The notes: generated from the letters alone by a model not told the origin. DNA of 64,000 nt from Blautia schinkii DSM 10518 (GCA_000702025.1 KL370851.1:345890-409889); one strand, 5' to 3'; numbered from the stretch's first letter, positions 16,364-26,510 are shown. A program made the numbers and translations.

Positions 16364-19003
16364 ATGAAGAAATACGGAGTGAACGAACTTCGCCAGATGT
16401 TTCTGGACTTCATGGAAAGTAAGGGCCATCTGGTAATGAAGAGCTTTTCCCTGGTACCCCAGGGAGATAAGAGTCTTCTGCTCATCAATGCCGGAATGGC
16501 ACCGTTAAAGCCATATTTTACAGGGGCAGAGATTCCGCCCAGGAACCGGGTGGCAACCTGCCAGAAATGTATCCGTACAGGCGATATTGAGAATGTAGGA
16601 AAGACTGCACGTCACGGTACCTTCTTTGAGATGCTGGGCAACTTCTCTTTTGGCGATTACTTTAAGAAAGAGGCTCTGGAATGGTCCTGGGAATTCCTTA
16701 CCGAGGTAATCGGACTTGATCCTGACCGTCTGTATCCGTCTGTTTATCTGGACGATGACGAGGCCTTTGATATTTGGAATAAAGATATCGGTATTCCGGC
16801 TGAGCGTATTTTCCGTTTCGGCAAGGAGGACAACTTCTGGGAGCATGGTGCAGGTCCCTGCGGTCCTTGCTCAGAAGTATACTATGACCGCGGAGAAAAG
16901 TTCGGATGCGGCAAAGAGGGCTGTACCGTAGGCTGTGACTGCGACCGCTACATGGAAATATGGAACGACGTGTTCACACAGTTTGAGAATGACGGAAACG
17001 GCAATTACACAGAGCTGACACAGAAGAATATCGATACAGGTATGGGCCTTGAGCGTCTGGCAGTGGCAGTTCAGGAGGTGGATTCCATCTTTGACGTGGA
17101 TACCATCTGTGCACTGCGTAACCTCGTATGTGAGGTGGCAGGAAAAGAGTACGGCAAGGTATATGATGACGATGTATCCATCCGTCTGATCACAGACCAT
17201 ATCCGTTCCGCAACCTTCATGATCTCCGACGGCATTATGCCCACCAATGAGGGACGCGGCTACGTACTCCGCCGTCTCATCCGCCGTGCGGCAAGACATG
17301 GACGTCTCCTGGGAATCAAAGGCACCTTCCTTGCGAAATTAAGTGCCATGGTGATCGAAGGCTCCAAGGACGGATATCCGGAGCTTGAGGAAAAGAAGGA
17401 GTTTATCTTCAAGGTGCTCACCAATGAAGAGAACCAGTTTAATAAGACCATTGACCAGGGCCTGCGCATTCTCTCTGACATGGAGGAGGAGATGAAGGCT
17501 GCCGGACAAACTGTTCTTTCCGGTGACAATGCGTTTAAATTATATGATACCTACGGCTTCCCGCTTGACCTGACCAAGGAAATCCTTGAGGAAAAGGGCT
17601 ACGGCATCGACGAGGAAGGCTTCCGTGCAGCTATGGAGGAACAGCGTACCAAGGCTCGCGAGGCACGTGAGGTGACGAACTATATGGGCGCGGATGCGAC
17701 CGTATATGATGAAATTGATGCGTCAGTGACCACGGAATTTGTAGGGTACGATTCTCTTGTCTTTGACTCAAAGGTGACTGTCCTTACCACAGAGACAGAG
17801 ATTGTGAATTCACTGATGGAAGGTCAGAAGGGCACAATCTTTGTAGAGAAAACACCTTTCTATGCCACCATGGGCGGCCAGGAAGGCGATACAGGCGTAA
17901 TCGAGACTGCCAACGGCAAATTCATCGTAGAGGATACCATCAAGCTCCGCGGCGGTAAATTCGGCCATGTAGGACATATGGAGTCCGGCATGATTTCCAT
18001 GGGTGAGACTGTGACCCTGAAGGTAGACGCTTCTGCCAGAAAGAGCACGGAGAAAAACCACAGCGCAACGCATCTTCTTCAGAAAGCATTAAAGACAGTG
18101 CTCGGTTCCCATGTGGAGCAGAAGGGCTCTCTTGTGACACCTGACAGACTGCGTTTCGACTTTGCCCATTTCCAGGCTATGACAGCAGAAGAGCTTGCCA
18201 GGGTTGAGGCTCTTGTAAACGAGCAGATCCAGTGTGGCCTTGAGGTGCGCACAGACGTGATGAATATCGAGGAAGCTAAGAAATCCGGTGCGATGGCATT
18301 GTTCGGTGAGAAATACGATCAGGAAGTGCGCGTAGTATCCATGGGCGAGTTTTCTAAGGAGCTCTGCGGCGGTACCCACGTTTCCAACACCGGTTCCATC
18401 ATGCTCTTTAAAATCGTTTCCGAGTCCGGTATCGCGGCAGGTGTGCGCCGTATCGAAGCACTCACCGGAAACGGCGTGCTGGAATATTATAAAAAGCAGG
18501 AGGAGCTTCTTACCACAGCGGCAAAGGCTCTCAAAGCAAGTCCGTCCGAGCTTGTGGAAAAGATTTCCCATCTGCAGGCTGAGGTTAAGACCCTTCAGAG
18601 CGAAAACGAGTCCTTAAAGAGCAAGCTTGCACAGGGTGCTCTGGGCGACGTGATGGATCAGGTTGTGGATGTAAAAGGAACGAAACTTCTGGCTGCGAAA
18701 TTAGAAGGCGTTGATATGAATGGTCTGCGCGATTTGGGTGACCAGCTTAAGGAAAAATTAGGCGAGGGCGTTGTCGTGCTGGCAGCAGTAAATGAAGGCA
18801 AGGTAAATCTCCTTGCTATGGCAACTGACGCCGCACAGAAATCCGGCGCTCATGCAGGCAATCTTATCAAGGCTGTGGCTGCCATTGTAGGTGGCGGCGG
18901 CGGCGGACGCCCGAATATGGCCCAGGCCGGCGGCAAGATTCCCGAAAAAGCACAGGAAGCAATCGATGCTGTGGCAGGTATTTTAGAGGGTCAACTCAAA
19001 TAA
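16364..19003 (+). CDS. alaS: Alanyl-tRNA synthetase
   Basis: 879 residues, full length. The class II catalytic core begins MKKYGVNELRQMFLDFMES and has KTARHGTFFEMLGNFSFGDY. The editing domain has NHSATHLL and CGGTHV for zinc and mischarged-tRNA hydrolysis. The C-terminal C-Ala domain ends with a glycine-rich GGGGGGRPNMAQAGG. AAAGGAGGAAATGATAGA precedes the ATG. It lies 82 bp after tyrS with no terminator between them, so it may share the T-box transcript. Confidence 0.97.
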   Translation: MKKYGVNELRQMFLDFMESKGHLVMKSFSLVPQGDKSLLLINAGMAPLKPYFTGAEIPPRNRVATCQKCIRTGDIENVGKTARHGTFFEMLGNFSFGDYFKKEALEWSWEFLTEVIGLDPDRLYPSVYLDDDEAFDIWNKDIGIPAERIFRFGKEDNFWEHGAGPCGPCSEVYYDRGEKFGCGKEGCTVGCDCDRYMEIWNDVFTQFENDGNGNYTELTQKNIDTGMGLERLAVAVQEVDSIFDVDTICALRNLVCEVAGKEYGKVYDDDVSIRLITDHIRSATFMISDGIMPTNEGRGYVLRRLIRRAARHGRLLGIKGTFLAKLSAMVIEGSKDGYPELEEKKEFIFKVLTNEENQFNKTIDQGLRILSDMEEEMKAAGQTVLSGDNAFKLYDTYGFPLDLTKEILEEKGYGIDEEGFRAAMEEQRTKAREAREVTNYMGADATVYDEIDASVTTEFVGYDSLVFDSKVTVLTTETEIVNSLMEGQKGTIFVEKTPFYATMGGQEGDTGVIETANGKFIVEDTIKLRGGKFGHVGHMESGMISMGETVTLKVDASARKSTEKNHSATHLLQKALKTVLGSHVEQKGSLVTPDRLRFDFAHFQAMTAEELARVEALVNEQIQCGLEVRTDVMNIEEAKKSGAMALFGEKYDQEVRVVSMGEFSKELCGGTHVSNTGSIMLFKIVSESGIAAGVRRIEALTGNGVLEYYKKQEELLTTAAKALKASPSELVEKISHLQAEVKTLQSENESLKSKLAQGALGDVMDQVVDVKGTKLLAAKLEGVDMNGLRDLGDQLKEKLGEGVVVLAAVNEGKVNLLAMATDAAQKSGAHAGNLIKAVAAIVGGGGGGRPNMAQAGGKIPEKAQEAIDAVAGILEGQLK

Positions 19004-19036
19004 GTGAGATTTTTTGTAAAAAAACACCAAAACCAG

Positions 19037-19066
19037 TTGACGAACCTCCGGGCAATGATATATAAT
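19037..19066 (+). promoter_or_regulatory. Promoter of rpsU
   Basis: TTGACG (19037-19042) and TATAAT (19061-19066) separated by 18 bp, between alaS and rpsU. Confidence 0.8.
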
Positions 19067-19144
19067 ATTAGACGTGCAAGAAAAATACCCAGACAGTTGT
19101 ATTTAAGCACAATCTACAACTGGAGGGAGGTTAGGTGTGAGTCT

Positions 19145-19321
19145 ATGTCAAATGTAATCGTAAAAGAGAACGAGACTTTAGATAGCGCTCTTCGCAGATT
19201 CAAGAGAAGCTGTGCTAAAGCAGGAATTCAGCAGGAAATCCGCAAGAGAGAGCATTACGAGAAGCCAAGCGTTCGTCGTAAGAAAAAATCTGAAGCCGCA
19301 AGAAAACGTAAATATAATTAA
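19145..19321 (+). CDS. rpsU: 30S ribosomal protein S21
   Basis: 58 residues. The sequence from MSNVIVKENETLDSALRRFK to the basic end RKKKSEAARKRKYN is typical bS21. A longer open frame from 19004 covers the promoter and leader and is not translated. The ribosome site is AGGTG with a seven-base spacer, following a GGAGGGAGG further up. It has its own promoter and terminator. Confidence 0.96.
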   Translation: MSNVIVKENETLDSALRRFKRSCAKAGIQQEIRKREHYEKPSVRRKKKSEAARKRKYN

Positions 19322-19330
19322 TTGTGCGCG

Positions 19331-19360
19331 AAAATCCCTGACTTTTAGTCAGGGATTTTT
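19331..19360 (+). terminator. Rho-independent terminator after rpsU
   Basis: AATCCCTGAC (19333-19342) and GTCAGGGATT (19348-19357) form a perfect stem with loop TTTTA, ending in five T residues. Confidence 0.93.
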
Positions 19361-19420
19361 AACTACCGGCGTATGAAGTGTCTGGTAGGAAGGAAAGTAC
19401 GTGAAGAAGAAGGATTAGAC

Positions 19421-20983
19421 ATGAATCTGATAATTATGCCACTTAGAAAAATAGCGAAACTTCTGTTCAACCGGATATTTTATGTTGTATTTGCTTTGCT
19501 GGTACAGCTTGGATGGATTTTACTCACTGTCTGGCGGCTGGTAGGCTATTCAAGGTATATATCCATGGGACTGAATATTCTCAGTATTCTGGTAGTTCTG
19601 TGGATTGTAAATAAGAAGATCAACCCGTCTTATAAGCTGGCTTGGACCATGCTTATCCTCACAATCCCGGTTTTTGGCCTTTTGTTTTACCTGCTGTTTG
19701 GTCAGTCCAGAATTGCAACTGCTATGCAGGAACGGTTCGAAGAAATCCTTAAGCAGAGTGAGGACCATTTGCGGGGCGATGAGGTGACGCGTGAAAAGCT
19801 GAAGGACACAGACTGTTCTATTTATAAACAGTCAGAATATATCCGCAAGTATTCCGGTTACCCGGCGCATGAGCACACAGCCATGGAATATTTCCAGGTG
19901 GGTGACGATATGTTTCCGGTACTTGTACATGAGCTGGAGCAGGCACAGCATTATATATTTATTGAATACTTTATTATCAATGACGGAGTGATGTGGCGCA
20001 CTATCCTTGAAATTTTGGAGAATAAAGCTGCCCAGGGAGTAGATGTGAGACTCATTTATGATGATTTCGGCTGTCTTACCACTCTGCCGCACAAATATTA
20101 CCAGCTGCTGCGCTCCAAAGGAATCAAGTGCGAGGTGTTTAACTCGTTCCGGCCGCTTCTCAATGTAATCCAGAACAACCGGGACCACAGGAAGCTATGT
20201 ATTATTGACGGACATACCGGATTTACCGGAGGCATCAACCTGGCGGATGAATATATCAACCAGAGAGAGCGCTTCGGTCACTGGAAGGACACAGCCGTAA
20301 TGCTCAAGGGCGAGGCAGTATGGAATATGACAGCCATGTTCCTGCATATGTGGAACGTGGTGACACGCTCTAAGGAGCCTTGCGTGTTTGATAACTATTT
20401 TCCCCACACGTATCATCCCGAGCCATTTGAAGGAAGCGGATTTGTACAGCCCTTCTGTGATACGCCCCTGGATGATGAAATCGTGGGTGAGAATGTGTAT
20501 TTGAACATCATTAACAGAGCGAAGCATTACGTATATATCTGTACTCCGTATCTGATCATTGACAATGAGATGATGACCGCGCTCTGTCTGGCTGCCAAGA
20601 GCGGTGTGGATGTGCGCATTATGACACCTGCAGTTCCGGATAAGAAGATGGTATTTCTGCTTACTCAGTCATACTACGAGCAGCTTCTTGAGGCCGGTGT
20701 GAAGATTTTTGAATACCAGCCCGGCTTCCTCCATGCGAAATCCTTTGTGTGCGACGACGAGGTTGGAGTTGTGGGCACCATCAACCTGGACTACCGGAGC
20801 CTTTACCTGCATTTCGAGGATGGCGTGTGGATTTACCGCAATTCCGTAATCTGGGATATCAAGCAGGATTTTATGGAAACGCTCGATTACTGCGAGGCCA
20901 TAGATATTGAATTCTGCCGTAACCGCAATATCGCAGTCCGTGCCATGCAGAACGTGATGCGCTTATTGGCGCCTATGCTTTGA
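19421..20983 (+). CDS. cls: Cardiolipin synthase
   Basis: 520 residues from the ATG after AAGGATTAGAC; an earlier ATG at 19373 lacks a ribosome site. Two or three N-terminal membrane helices (about 10-90) include the conserved NPSYKLAWTMLILTIPVFG. Two phospholipase-D motifs follow, HRKLCIIDGHTGFTGGINLA and HAKSFVCDDEVGVVGTINLD. The enzyme joins two phosphatidylglycerol molecules to cardiolipin at the membrane, using the product line started by pgsA at 7439. It ends at a strong terminator. Confidence 0.93.
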   Translation: MNLIIMPLRKIAKLLFNRIFYVVFALLVQLGWILLTVWRLVGYSRYISMGLNILSILVVLWIVNKKINPSYKLAWTMLILTIPVFGLLFYLLFGQSRIATAMQERFEEILKQSEDHLRGDEVTREKLKDTDCSIYKQSEYIRKYSGYPAHEHTAMEYFQVGDDMFPVLVHELEQAQHYIFIEYFIINDGVMWRTILEILENKAAQGVDVRLIYDDFGCLTTLPHKYYQLLRSKGIKCEVFNSFRPLLNVIQNNRDHRKLCIIDGHTGFTGGINLADEYINQRERFGHWKDTAVMLKGEAVWNMTAMFLHMWNVVTRSKEPCVFDNYFPHTYHPEPFEGSGFVQPFCDTPLDDEIVGENVYLNIINRAKHYVYICTPYLIIDNEMMTALCLAAKSGVDVRIMTPAVPDKKMVFLLTQSYYEQLLEAGVKIFEYQPGFLHAKSFVCDDEVGVVGTINLDYRSLYLHFEDGVWIYRNSVIWDIKQDFMETLDYCEAIDIEFCRNRNIAVRAMQNVMRLLAPML

Positions 20984-21005
20984 TTGTTTTATATTATGAT
21001 TGTTC

Positions 21006-21040
21006 AAAAAGCCCGAATCGTTTAAGAATTCGGGCTTTTT
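21006..21040 (+). terminator. Rho-independent terminator after cls
   Basis: AAAAAGCCCGAAT and ATTCGGGCTTTTT form a 13-bp stem around a nine-base loop. It is symmetrical enough to act in both directions. Confidence 0.93.
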
Positions 21041-21062
21041 CTGTTATTTCAGAAAATATATC

Positions 21063-21092
21063 TGGACAAATCGGAAATAAGTATGCTATGAT
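21063..21092 (+). promoter_or_regulatory. Probable promoter of the DEAD-box helicase gene
   Basis: TGGACA (21063-21068), 18-bp spacer and TATGAT (21087-21092). The leader to the start codon is about 80 bases. Confidence 0.6.
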
Positions 21093-21176
21093 AATCTCCA
21101 TGTGCATCCGTGGCGGACATACTGCGCGCAGATGTATGGCAGAAAGCAGGAAGATCCTGCATAAGAAAGGAAATAT

Positions 21177-22766
21177 ATGGAGACAGTAAGATTTGAAGAT
21201 TTAGAGCTATGCCCGGGAATATTGAGAGCAGTGAGGAAGATGGGCTTTGAGGAAGCATCCCCCATCCAGGCAAAAGCCATTCCCGCGGTAAAGTCAGGAC
21301 GTGATATCATCGGTCAGGCACAGACAGGTACAGGAAAGACAGCAGCCTTTGGCATCCCCCTTTTAGAGAAAATTGACCCGAAGAACAAAAAATTACAGGC
21401 GATCGTGCTCTGCCCGACCAGAGAGCTGGCCATCCAGGTGGCTGAGGAAATCCGTAATCTGGCTGAGTATATGCACGGCATTAAGATATTACCGATATAC
21501 GGCGGACAGGAAATTGTGAAGCAGATCCGTTCTCTGAAGAGCGGCGTACAGCTCATCATCGGCACTCCGGGCCGTGTAATGGACCATATGCGGAGAAAAA
21601 CGCTGAAGATGGACGAAATCCACACAGTTGTGCTGGATGAGGCGGATGAAATGCTGAATATGGGCTTCCGTGAGGATATTGAGACCATCCTTGCAGGTGT
21701 GCCAGAGGAAAGACAGATTGTACTTTTCTCCGCAACGATGCCAAGACCCATTCTGGAGATCACCAAGAAGTTCCAGAACAACGCAGAGCTTATCAAGGTA
21801 ACAAAGAAGGAGCTTACCGTTCCGAACATTGAGCAGTTTTATTATGAGGTGAAACCTAAGAACAGGGAAGAGGTGCTTTCCAGACTTCTGGATATCTATC
21901 ATCCCAAGCTTTCCGTAGTATTCTGCAATACCAAGAAGCAGGTGGATACACTGGTGAACGGGCTTCTGGGCAGAGGATACTTTGCAGCAGGACTTCACGG
22001 CGATATGAAACAGGCCCAGAGAGACCGGGTTATGCAGGGCTTCCGAAGCGGTAAAACAGATATTCTCGTGGCGACGGATGTGGCGGCCAGAGGAATCGAC
22101 GTGGATGAGATTGAGGCGGTATTTAATTATGACCTGCCCCAGGACGATGAGTATTATGTACACCGTATCGGCAGGACCGGACGTGCAGGCCGTGTGGGAC
22201 GTTCCTTCTCCTTTGTATCCGGCAAAGAGGTTTATAAGCTTAAGGAAATCCAGCGCTACTGCAACACAAAGATTCGTGCCCAGAAGGTGCCGTCTCTCGA
22301 CGATGTGGCGAACACCAAGATTGACAAGGTACTGGACGAAGTGAGCTATATGATCGAGAATGATGACCTGACATCCTTCCTGGAGACAATCCAGGCAGAG
22401 GTAAATGAATCTGACTTTACCAGCATGGATATCGCCGCTGCTCTTCTTAAGCTGTGTACAGGATCCAGAGAGGAAAATACAGATACAGACCTGTTCGAGG
22501 ATACCGGAGCGGAAGAGCCGGGTATGGTGCGTCTGTTCATCAATATCGGCAAGAAAGACCGTGCCAAGCCGGGAGATATCCTGGGAGCCATCGCAGGCGA
22601 GAGCGGAATGCCGGGCAAGATTGTGGGAACCATTGACATGTATGACAAATACACCTTCGTGGAGGTGCCCAGAGAAAATGCCAGAGAGATACTGGAAGCG
22701 ATGAATCATGCAAAGATCAAGGGAAAAGCCGTAGCAGTGGAACCGGCGAACCAGAAAAATAAATAA
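21177..22766 (+). CDS. DEAD-box RNA helicase (DeaD/DbpA type)
   Basis: 529 residues. The helicase motifs occur in order: Q-motif (ASPIQAKAIP), I (AQTGTGKT), Ia (PTRELAIQ), II (DEAD), III (SAT), V (ATDVAARGID) and VI (HRIGRTGRAGR). The C-terminal 75 residues (VRLFINIGKKDRAKPGDI onward) form a DbpA-type RNA-binding domain. It probably remodels structured RNA or helps ribosome assembly. AAAGGAAATAT precedes the ATG. It has its own promoter and terminator, with an extended leader as in cold-inducible helicases, though nothing proves cold control. Confidence 0.93.
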   Translation: METVRFEDLELCPGILRAVRKMGFEEASPIQAKAIPAVKSGRDIIGQAQTGTGKTAAFGIPLLEKIDPKNKKLQAIVLCPTRELAIQVAEEIRNLAEYMHGIKILPIYGGQEIVKQIRSLKSGVQLIIGTPGRVMDHMRRKTLKMDEIHTVVLDEADEMLNMGFREDIETILAGVPEERQIVLFSATMPRPILEITKKFQNNAELIKVTKKELTVPNIEQFYYEVKPKNREEVLSRLLDIYHPKLSVVFCNTKKQVDTLVNGLLGRGYFAAGLHGDMKQAQRDRVMQGFRSGKTDILVATDVAARGIDVDEIEAVFNYDLPQDDEYYVHRIGRTGRAGRVGRSFSFVSGKEVYKLKEIQRYCNTKIRAQKVPSLDDVANTKIDKVLDEVSYMIENDDLTSFLETIQAEVNESDFTSMDIAAALLKLCTGSREENTDTDLFEDTGAEEPGMVRLFINIGKKDRAKPGDILGAIAGESGMPGKIVGTIDMYDKYTFVEVPRENAREILEAMNHAKIKGKAVAVEPANQKNK

Positions 22767-22820
22767 TCCGGCGGATGGGATTGTGCAAGGTCCGGCAGCC
22801 TGATTTATATGAAATGCTTT

Positions 22821-22848
22821 GGAGACGGTTGAAGCCGCCTCCTTTTTT
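22821..22848 (+). terminator. Rho-independent terminator after the helicase gene
   Basis: GGAGACGG (22821-22828) and CCGCCTCC (22835-22842) pair with one mismatch around TTGAAG, followed by six T residues. Confidence 0.88.
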
Positions 22849-23088
22849 CTTCTCTAAATCAATGCTTTTAATTGTCCAAATGGAATAAATACATCAAGAT
22901 TGGTCGGCAGATGCAGAGTTTCCTCACAGTTAATAAAATCAACGAAAGTTAACCCAAAATCCATTGTACTTACAGACGAAAAGGGCTAAACTAGAATCAT
23001 TCAAAGGCGCAGACACAGGAAGTAAAGAGTTACAACGCGCACAGCGTCACAAAGTGTATTGTATAAAGATCTAAGGAGGCCATAGAGT
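22849..23088. other. Upstream region of the XRE/ABC gene set, nothing firm
   Basis: A/T-rich, without a gene or a clear repeat. TATTGTATAAAG near 23057-23068 may contain a -10 box for the regulator gene, whose ribosome site AAGGAGG is at 23073-23079. No convincing -35 box is seen. Confidence 0.35.
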
Positions 23089-24204
23089 ATGAAAGAATTA
23101 AAAATAGGCGATATACTTGCAGACAGACGGAGCAGAAAGGGTGTGACACAGGAGGAGGTCGCGGAATATGCGGGCGTTTCTAAGGCATCCGTATCCAAAT
23201 GGGAGAACGGCCTGAGTTATCCGGATATCACTATACTGCCGCTTCTGGCAACCTATTACAATATAAGTATTGACGAGCTTCTGGGCTACCGGCCCCAGCT
23301 TGAGGACCGGGAGATTAGAAAGAAATACAGAGAATTTTCCGCGAAATTCGCAGAACGGCCTTTTCATAAGGTATTAGAGGAGGTCAGGGACTTTATACGA
23401 AGCTATGATTCCTGTTACCCTCTGCTGTTATCCATGGTGCAGCTTTACATCAATAATTACATGCTGGCAGCGTCCCAAAAGGAAGGCGAAATGCTGCTCG
23501 ATGAAGCCAAAGAGCTCTGTGTCAGAATCCTCACGGAAAGTGAAGATACACTTCTGAAAAAAGACGCTCTGACCATGGAGTCCCTGATCTGTCTTATGAG
23601 AAAAGAGCCGGAGGAGGTTTTTGCACTTCTTGGGAGAAAGTTAAGGCCAATGCTGCCCGGGGACCTCTTTATAATCAGTGCCTACCAGATGATCGGGGAA
23701 ACTGGTCAGGCTATGGAATATACACAGGCATTGCTGTATCAATACCTGGTAATCTATATAGACCTTATGGGAACCTATTTTACTGTGGGCAGCAGGGAGC
23801 AGCAGGAAGAATGCCTGAACCGTATCCGCAAGCTGGCGGAAGCCTTTGACATGGAGCGGCTGATGCCACATAAGCTAGCAAGCGTGTATGGCGGAGCCAT
23901 GATGCATTATGCTGCCCTTCAGGATGAGGATAAAGTCATTGAGAATTTTCTCGCCTATGTACATCTCATCGAAAGGGAGTGGAAAAATTTCTCCATACAC
24001 GGGGACAAATTTTTCGATAAGCTTGATGGCTGGGTACAAGATATAGGACTTAACACGGAAATGCCGAGAGACAAGAGGCTCGTGCGCAAGGATATGGTGT
24101 CAAGTGTGGTTGGCAACCCTGTGTTTGACAGCGTACGCCATAATCCGGAGTTCCAAAAGTTGGAGAACAGACTTAAAGATCTGGAAGACGAGCCAAACCA
24201 ATAA
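23089..24204 (+). CDS. XRE-family regulator with helical (TPR-like) C-terminal domain
   Basis: 371 residues. The N-terminal helix-turn-helix (about 8-62) is clear: LADRRSRKGVTQEEVAEYAG, then VSKASVSKWENGLSYPD. The remaining 300 residues are helical and resemble tetratricopeptide-type sensor domains of peptide- or ligand-responsive XRE proteins. AAGGAGG precedes the ATG. The ABC exporter genes begin 13 bp after it, so it probably controls them and is co-transcribed. The signal it senses is unknown. Confidence 0.85.
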   Translation: MKELKIGDILADRRSRKGVTQEEVAEYAGVSKASVSKWENGLSYPDITILPLLATYYNISIDELLGYRPQLEDREIRKKYREFSAKFAERPFHKVLEEVRDFIRSYDSCYPLLLSMVQLYINNYMLAASQKEGEMLLDEAKELCVRILTESEDTLLKKDALTMESLICLMRKEPEEVFALLGRKLRPMLPGDLFIISAYQMIGETGQAMEYTQALLYQYLVIYIDLMGTYFTVGSREQQEECLNRIRKLAEAFDMERLMPHKLASVYGGAMMHYAALQDEDKVIENFLAYVHLIEREWKNFSIHGDKFFDKLDGWVQDIGLNTEMPRDKRLVRKDMVSSVVGNPVFDSVRHNPEFQKLENRLKDLEDEPNQ

Positions 24205-24217
24205 CAGGAGGAAAGAA

Positions 24218-24943
24218 ATGAGCGCAGTATTAGAAATTAAGCATTTTACAAAAACATATGGAAACGGGAAATGTGCTGCAAAGGATGTAAATCTCACGGT
24301 CCAGAAGGGAGAAATTTACGGATTCATCGGCCATAACGGTGCAGGTAAAACAACTACAATCCGTGCGCTTGTGGGAGTGATGGATTTCGAGGAAGGAGAA
24401 ATCCTAATTGCGGGCCATTCCGTAAAAAAAGAACCGGTAGCCTGCAAATCTGTGCTGGCGTATATCCCCGATAATCCGGATATCTATGAATTTCTTACCG
24501 GAATGCAGTACCTTGATTATATGGCGGATATTTACGGGGTGGACACAGAGACGAGGAAACAGCGTATCCACAAATATGCAGAACTGTTGGGGATGAGTAA
24601 GGATCTGGGAAATCTCATCGGTAATTATTCTCACGGAATGAAGCAGAAGGCGGCGCTTATCGGTGCTTTTCTTCATGAGCCCAAGCTTTTGGTGCTGGAT
24701 GAGCCTTTTGTAGGGCTGGACCCTGAGGCTTCCTTCCGTGTGAAGGCGATGATGCAGGAGCTTTGTGAAAAAGGCAGTGCGATTTTTTTCTCCACTCATG
24801 TGCTGGAGGTGGCGGAGAAGCTTTGTCATAAAGTGGCCATCATTAAGGAGGGCAGCATTATCGCCAGCGGAACCATGGAGCAGGTAAAGGGAGACAGCAG
24901 TCTGGAGGAAGTATTCCTGGAGGTGGTAGAGCATGAAAAATAA
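24218..24943 (+). CDS. ABC transporter ATP-binding protein
   Basis: 241 residues from the ATG after AGGAGGAAAGAA; the longer frame overlaps the regulator. Walker A is GHNGAGKTT, the signature is YSHGMKQKAALIGAFL and Walker B is LLVLDEPFVGLDP, followed by a His-switch FFSTHVL. It is of the CcmA/drug-exporter class that pairs with ABC-2 permeases. It overlaps the permease gene by 11 bp. The substrate is unknown. Confidence 0.93.
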   Translation: MSAVLEIKHFTKTYGNGKCAAKDVNLTVQKGEIYGFIGHNGAGKTTTIRALVGVMDFEEGEILIAGHSVKKEPVACKSVLAYIPDNPDIYEFLTGMQYLDYMADIYGVDTETRKQRIHKYAELLGMSKDLGNLIGNYSHGMKQKAALIGAFLHEPKLLVLDEPFVGLDPEASFRVKAMMQELCEKGSAIFFSTHVLEVAEKLCHKVAIIKEGSIIASGTMEQVKGDSSLEEVFLEVVEHEK

Positions 24944-26510
24944 GATTTCACTGCTCCTAAAAATACAGATCATGCGTGTGCTGAATCCGGCCTTTTTCAG
25001 AGATAACAGTGATAAGAAAAAGAAACGCAGGCTTCTCCTTACCTTGGCAGGAGCAGTTTTATTGGGGATGCTGCTGATGTTTTACAGCGGTCTGATGGCA
25101 TACGGATATGTGAAGATCGGAGAGGCGGCGGTGATACCAAGGATGATGTTGGGGACCTGTTCTTTACTGCTTATCGTGCTTACTTTTTTAAAGAGCGGAG
25201 GAGCGCTTTTCGGCAGCCGGGATTTTGACATGGTGATGTCGCTGCCAATAAAAGCTTACCAGGCTGTAATTGCCAGGATTGGAGCACTGTATTTCGTAGG
25301 ACTTTTTGTGTTTGTGATTTTTTTCCTCCCGGCTATGGCTGTATATGGTGCTCATGAGGGCATGAATGGGGGAATGGTGTTTTCCATAGTGGTGGTGCTG
25401 CTTTTCGGGCCTGTGCTTCCTACGGCGTGTGCATTGGCGCTGGGGACCCTTATTGTGGTCATAACCAGCAGGATGCGGCACACACAGCTTATATCGCTGA
25501 TCCTTTATATGGTGGTTTTTCTTGGCTTTATGGTATGGACAGGGAGCCTTTCCGGTTCAGATGAGACAAAGCTTGCGGAAATCGGCATTCTGATTTCTGA
25601 TATGATGGGCAGGCTCTATCCTCCTTCGGTGTGGGCTGTATCCATTACGGAGGGCCGGGGAATAGGCGGAATTCTGATGTTTATTGTGGTTTCCTCCATA
25701 GTGCTGGGAGTGTTTACAGCTATTGTGTCAGCCTTTTATGTTCCAATCAACAGTACGGTCGCTTCTCTTAGAAGGCGGCAGACAAAGAGGGTGCGCACAG
25801 GCAGGGCAAAGTCACCCTTCCGTGCGCTGTATCATAAGGAGGTACGAAGACTTTTAAGCAGCAGTATTTATGCAATGAATACTACAGTGGGAGTATTGCT
25901 TATGCTTCTGGCAGGCTTCGCCGTTTTGGCGGTTAGTCCGGCGAGTATCGAGAAAGCATTGGGCATGCCGGGCATCATGCAGGCTGCGAATGGATTTCTT
26001 CCGTTGCTTTTGGCGATCATGGTGTCTATTTCGCCTACGACAGCCCCGTCCCTTTCCCTGGAGGGAAAAAGCAGATGGATCATGTGTTCTCTGCCTGTGG
26101 AGCCAAGAAAGATTTTTGAAGCAAAAATCGCTCTTAATCTTTCCATTACGCTGCCCGCCCTGCTTGTGAGCGGCATATGCTTCTGGGTGAGATTCAGGCC
26201 GCAGGGGCTGCAGACATTGCTTTTATTTTTCGTTCCGGTATGCTACAGCATTTTTTCTTCCGTGTTCGGTATGTACATGAATGTGAAATTCCCCAAATAT
26301 GACTGGACTCATGAGCAGCAGGCGGTAAAGAACTCCACTTCCGTATTTATTTCTGTCATGGCGGGCATGCTCCTGCCCATCATTCCTTTTATGACAGTTC
26401 TGCGTTTCCCGGCCTGGGCAAATCTGATTTCTGCGGCCGGGGCGGGGGCGGCGCTTGGAATCGCCCTGTATTGCGGCCAAAGACTCAGACACACCGTGCT
26501 GTATGAATAA
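24933..26510 (+). CDS. ABC-2-type exporter permease
   Basis: 525 residues with about 12 hydrophobic segments in two halves. The centre carries a charged loop (SLRRRQTKRVRTGRAKSPF). AGGTGGTAGAGC precedes the ATG, which overlaps the ATPase gene by 11 bp. It is the membrane partner of that ATPase. No signature reveals the substrate; lipids, peptides or antibiotics are all possible. The stop is followed by 135 bp before the two-component genes, with only a weak hairpin. Confidence 0.85.
   Translation: MKNKISLLLKIQIMRVLNPAFFRDNSDKKKKRRLLLTLAGAVLLGMLLMFYSGLMAYGYVKIGEAAVIPRMMLGTCSLLLIVLTFLKSGGALFGSRDFDMVMSLPIKAYQAVIARIGALYFVGLFVFVIFFLPAMAVYGAHEGMNGGMVFSIVVVLLFGPVLPTACALALGTLIVVITSRMRHTQLISLILYMVVFLGFMVWTGSLSGSDETKLAEIGILISDMMGRLYPPSVWAVSITEGRGIGGILMFIVVSSIVLGVFTAIVSAFYVPINSTVASLRRRQTKRVRTGRAKSPFRALYHKEVRRLLSSSIYAMNTTVGVLLMLLAGFAVLAVSPASIEKALGMPGIMQAANGFLPLLLAIMVSISPTTAPSLSLEGKSRWIMCSLPVEPRKIFEAKIALNLSITLPALLVSGICFWVRFRPQGLQTLLLFFVPVCYSIFSSVFGMYMNVKFPKYDWTHEQQAVKNSTSVFISVMAGMLLPIIPFMTVLRFPAWANLISAAGAGAALGIALYCGQRLRHTVLYE

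Noticed and set aside
15583..16488. 301-codon frame opposite tyrS
   Set aside because: Antisense shadow of tyrS and the start of alaS, with no family match.
21489..22709. 406-codon frame opposite the DEAD-box helicase
   Set aside because: A shadow of a strongly coding gene; all helicase motifs are on the plus strand and no promoter or ribosome site supports the reverse.
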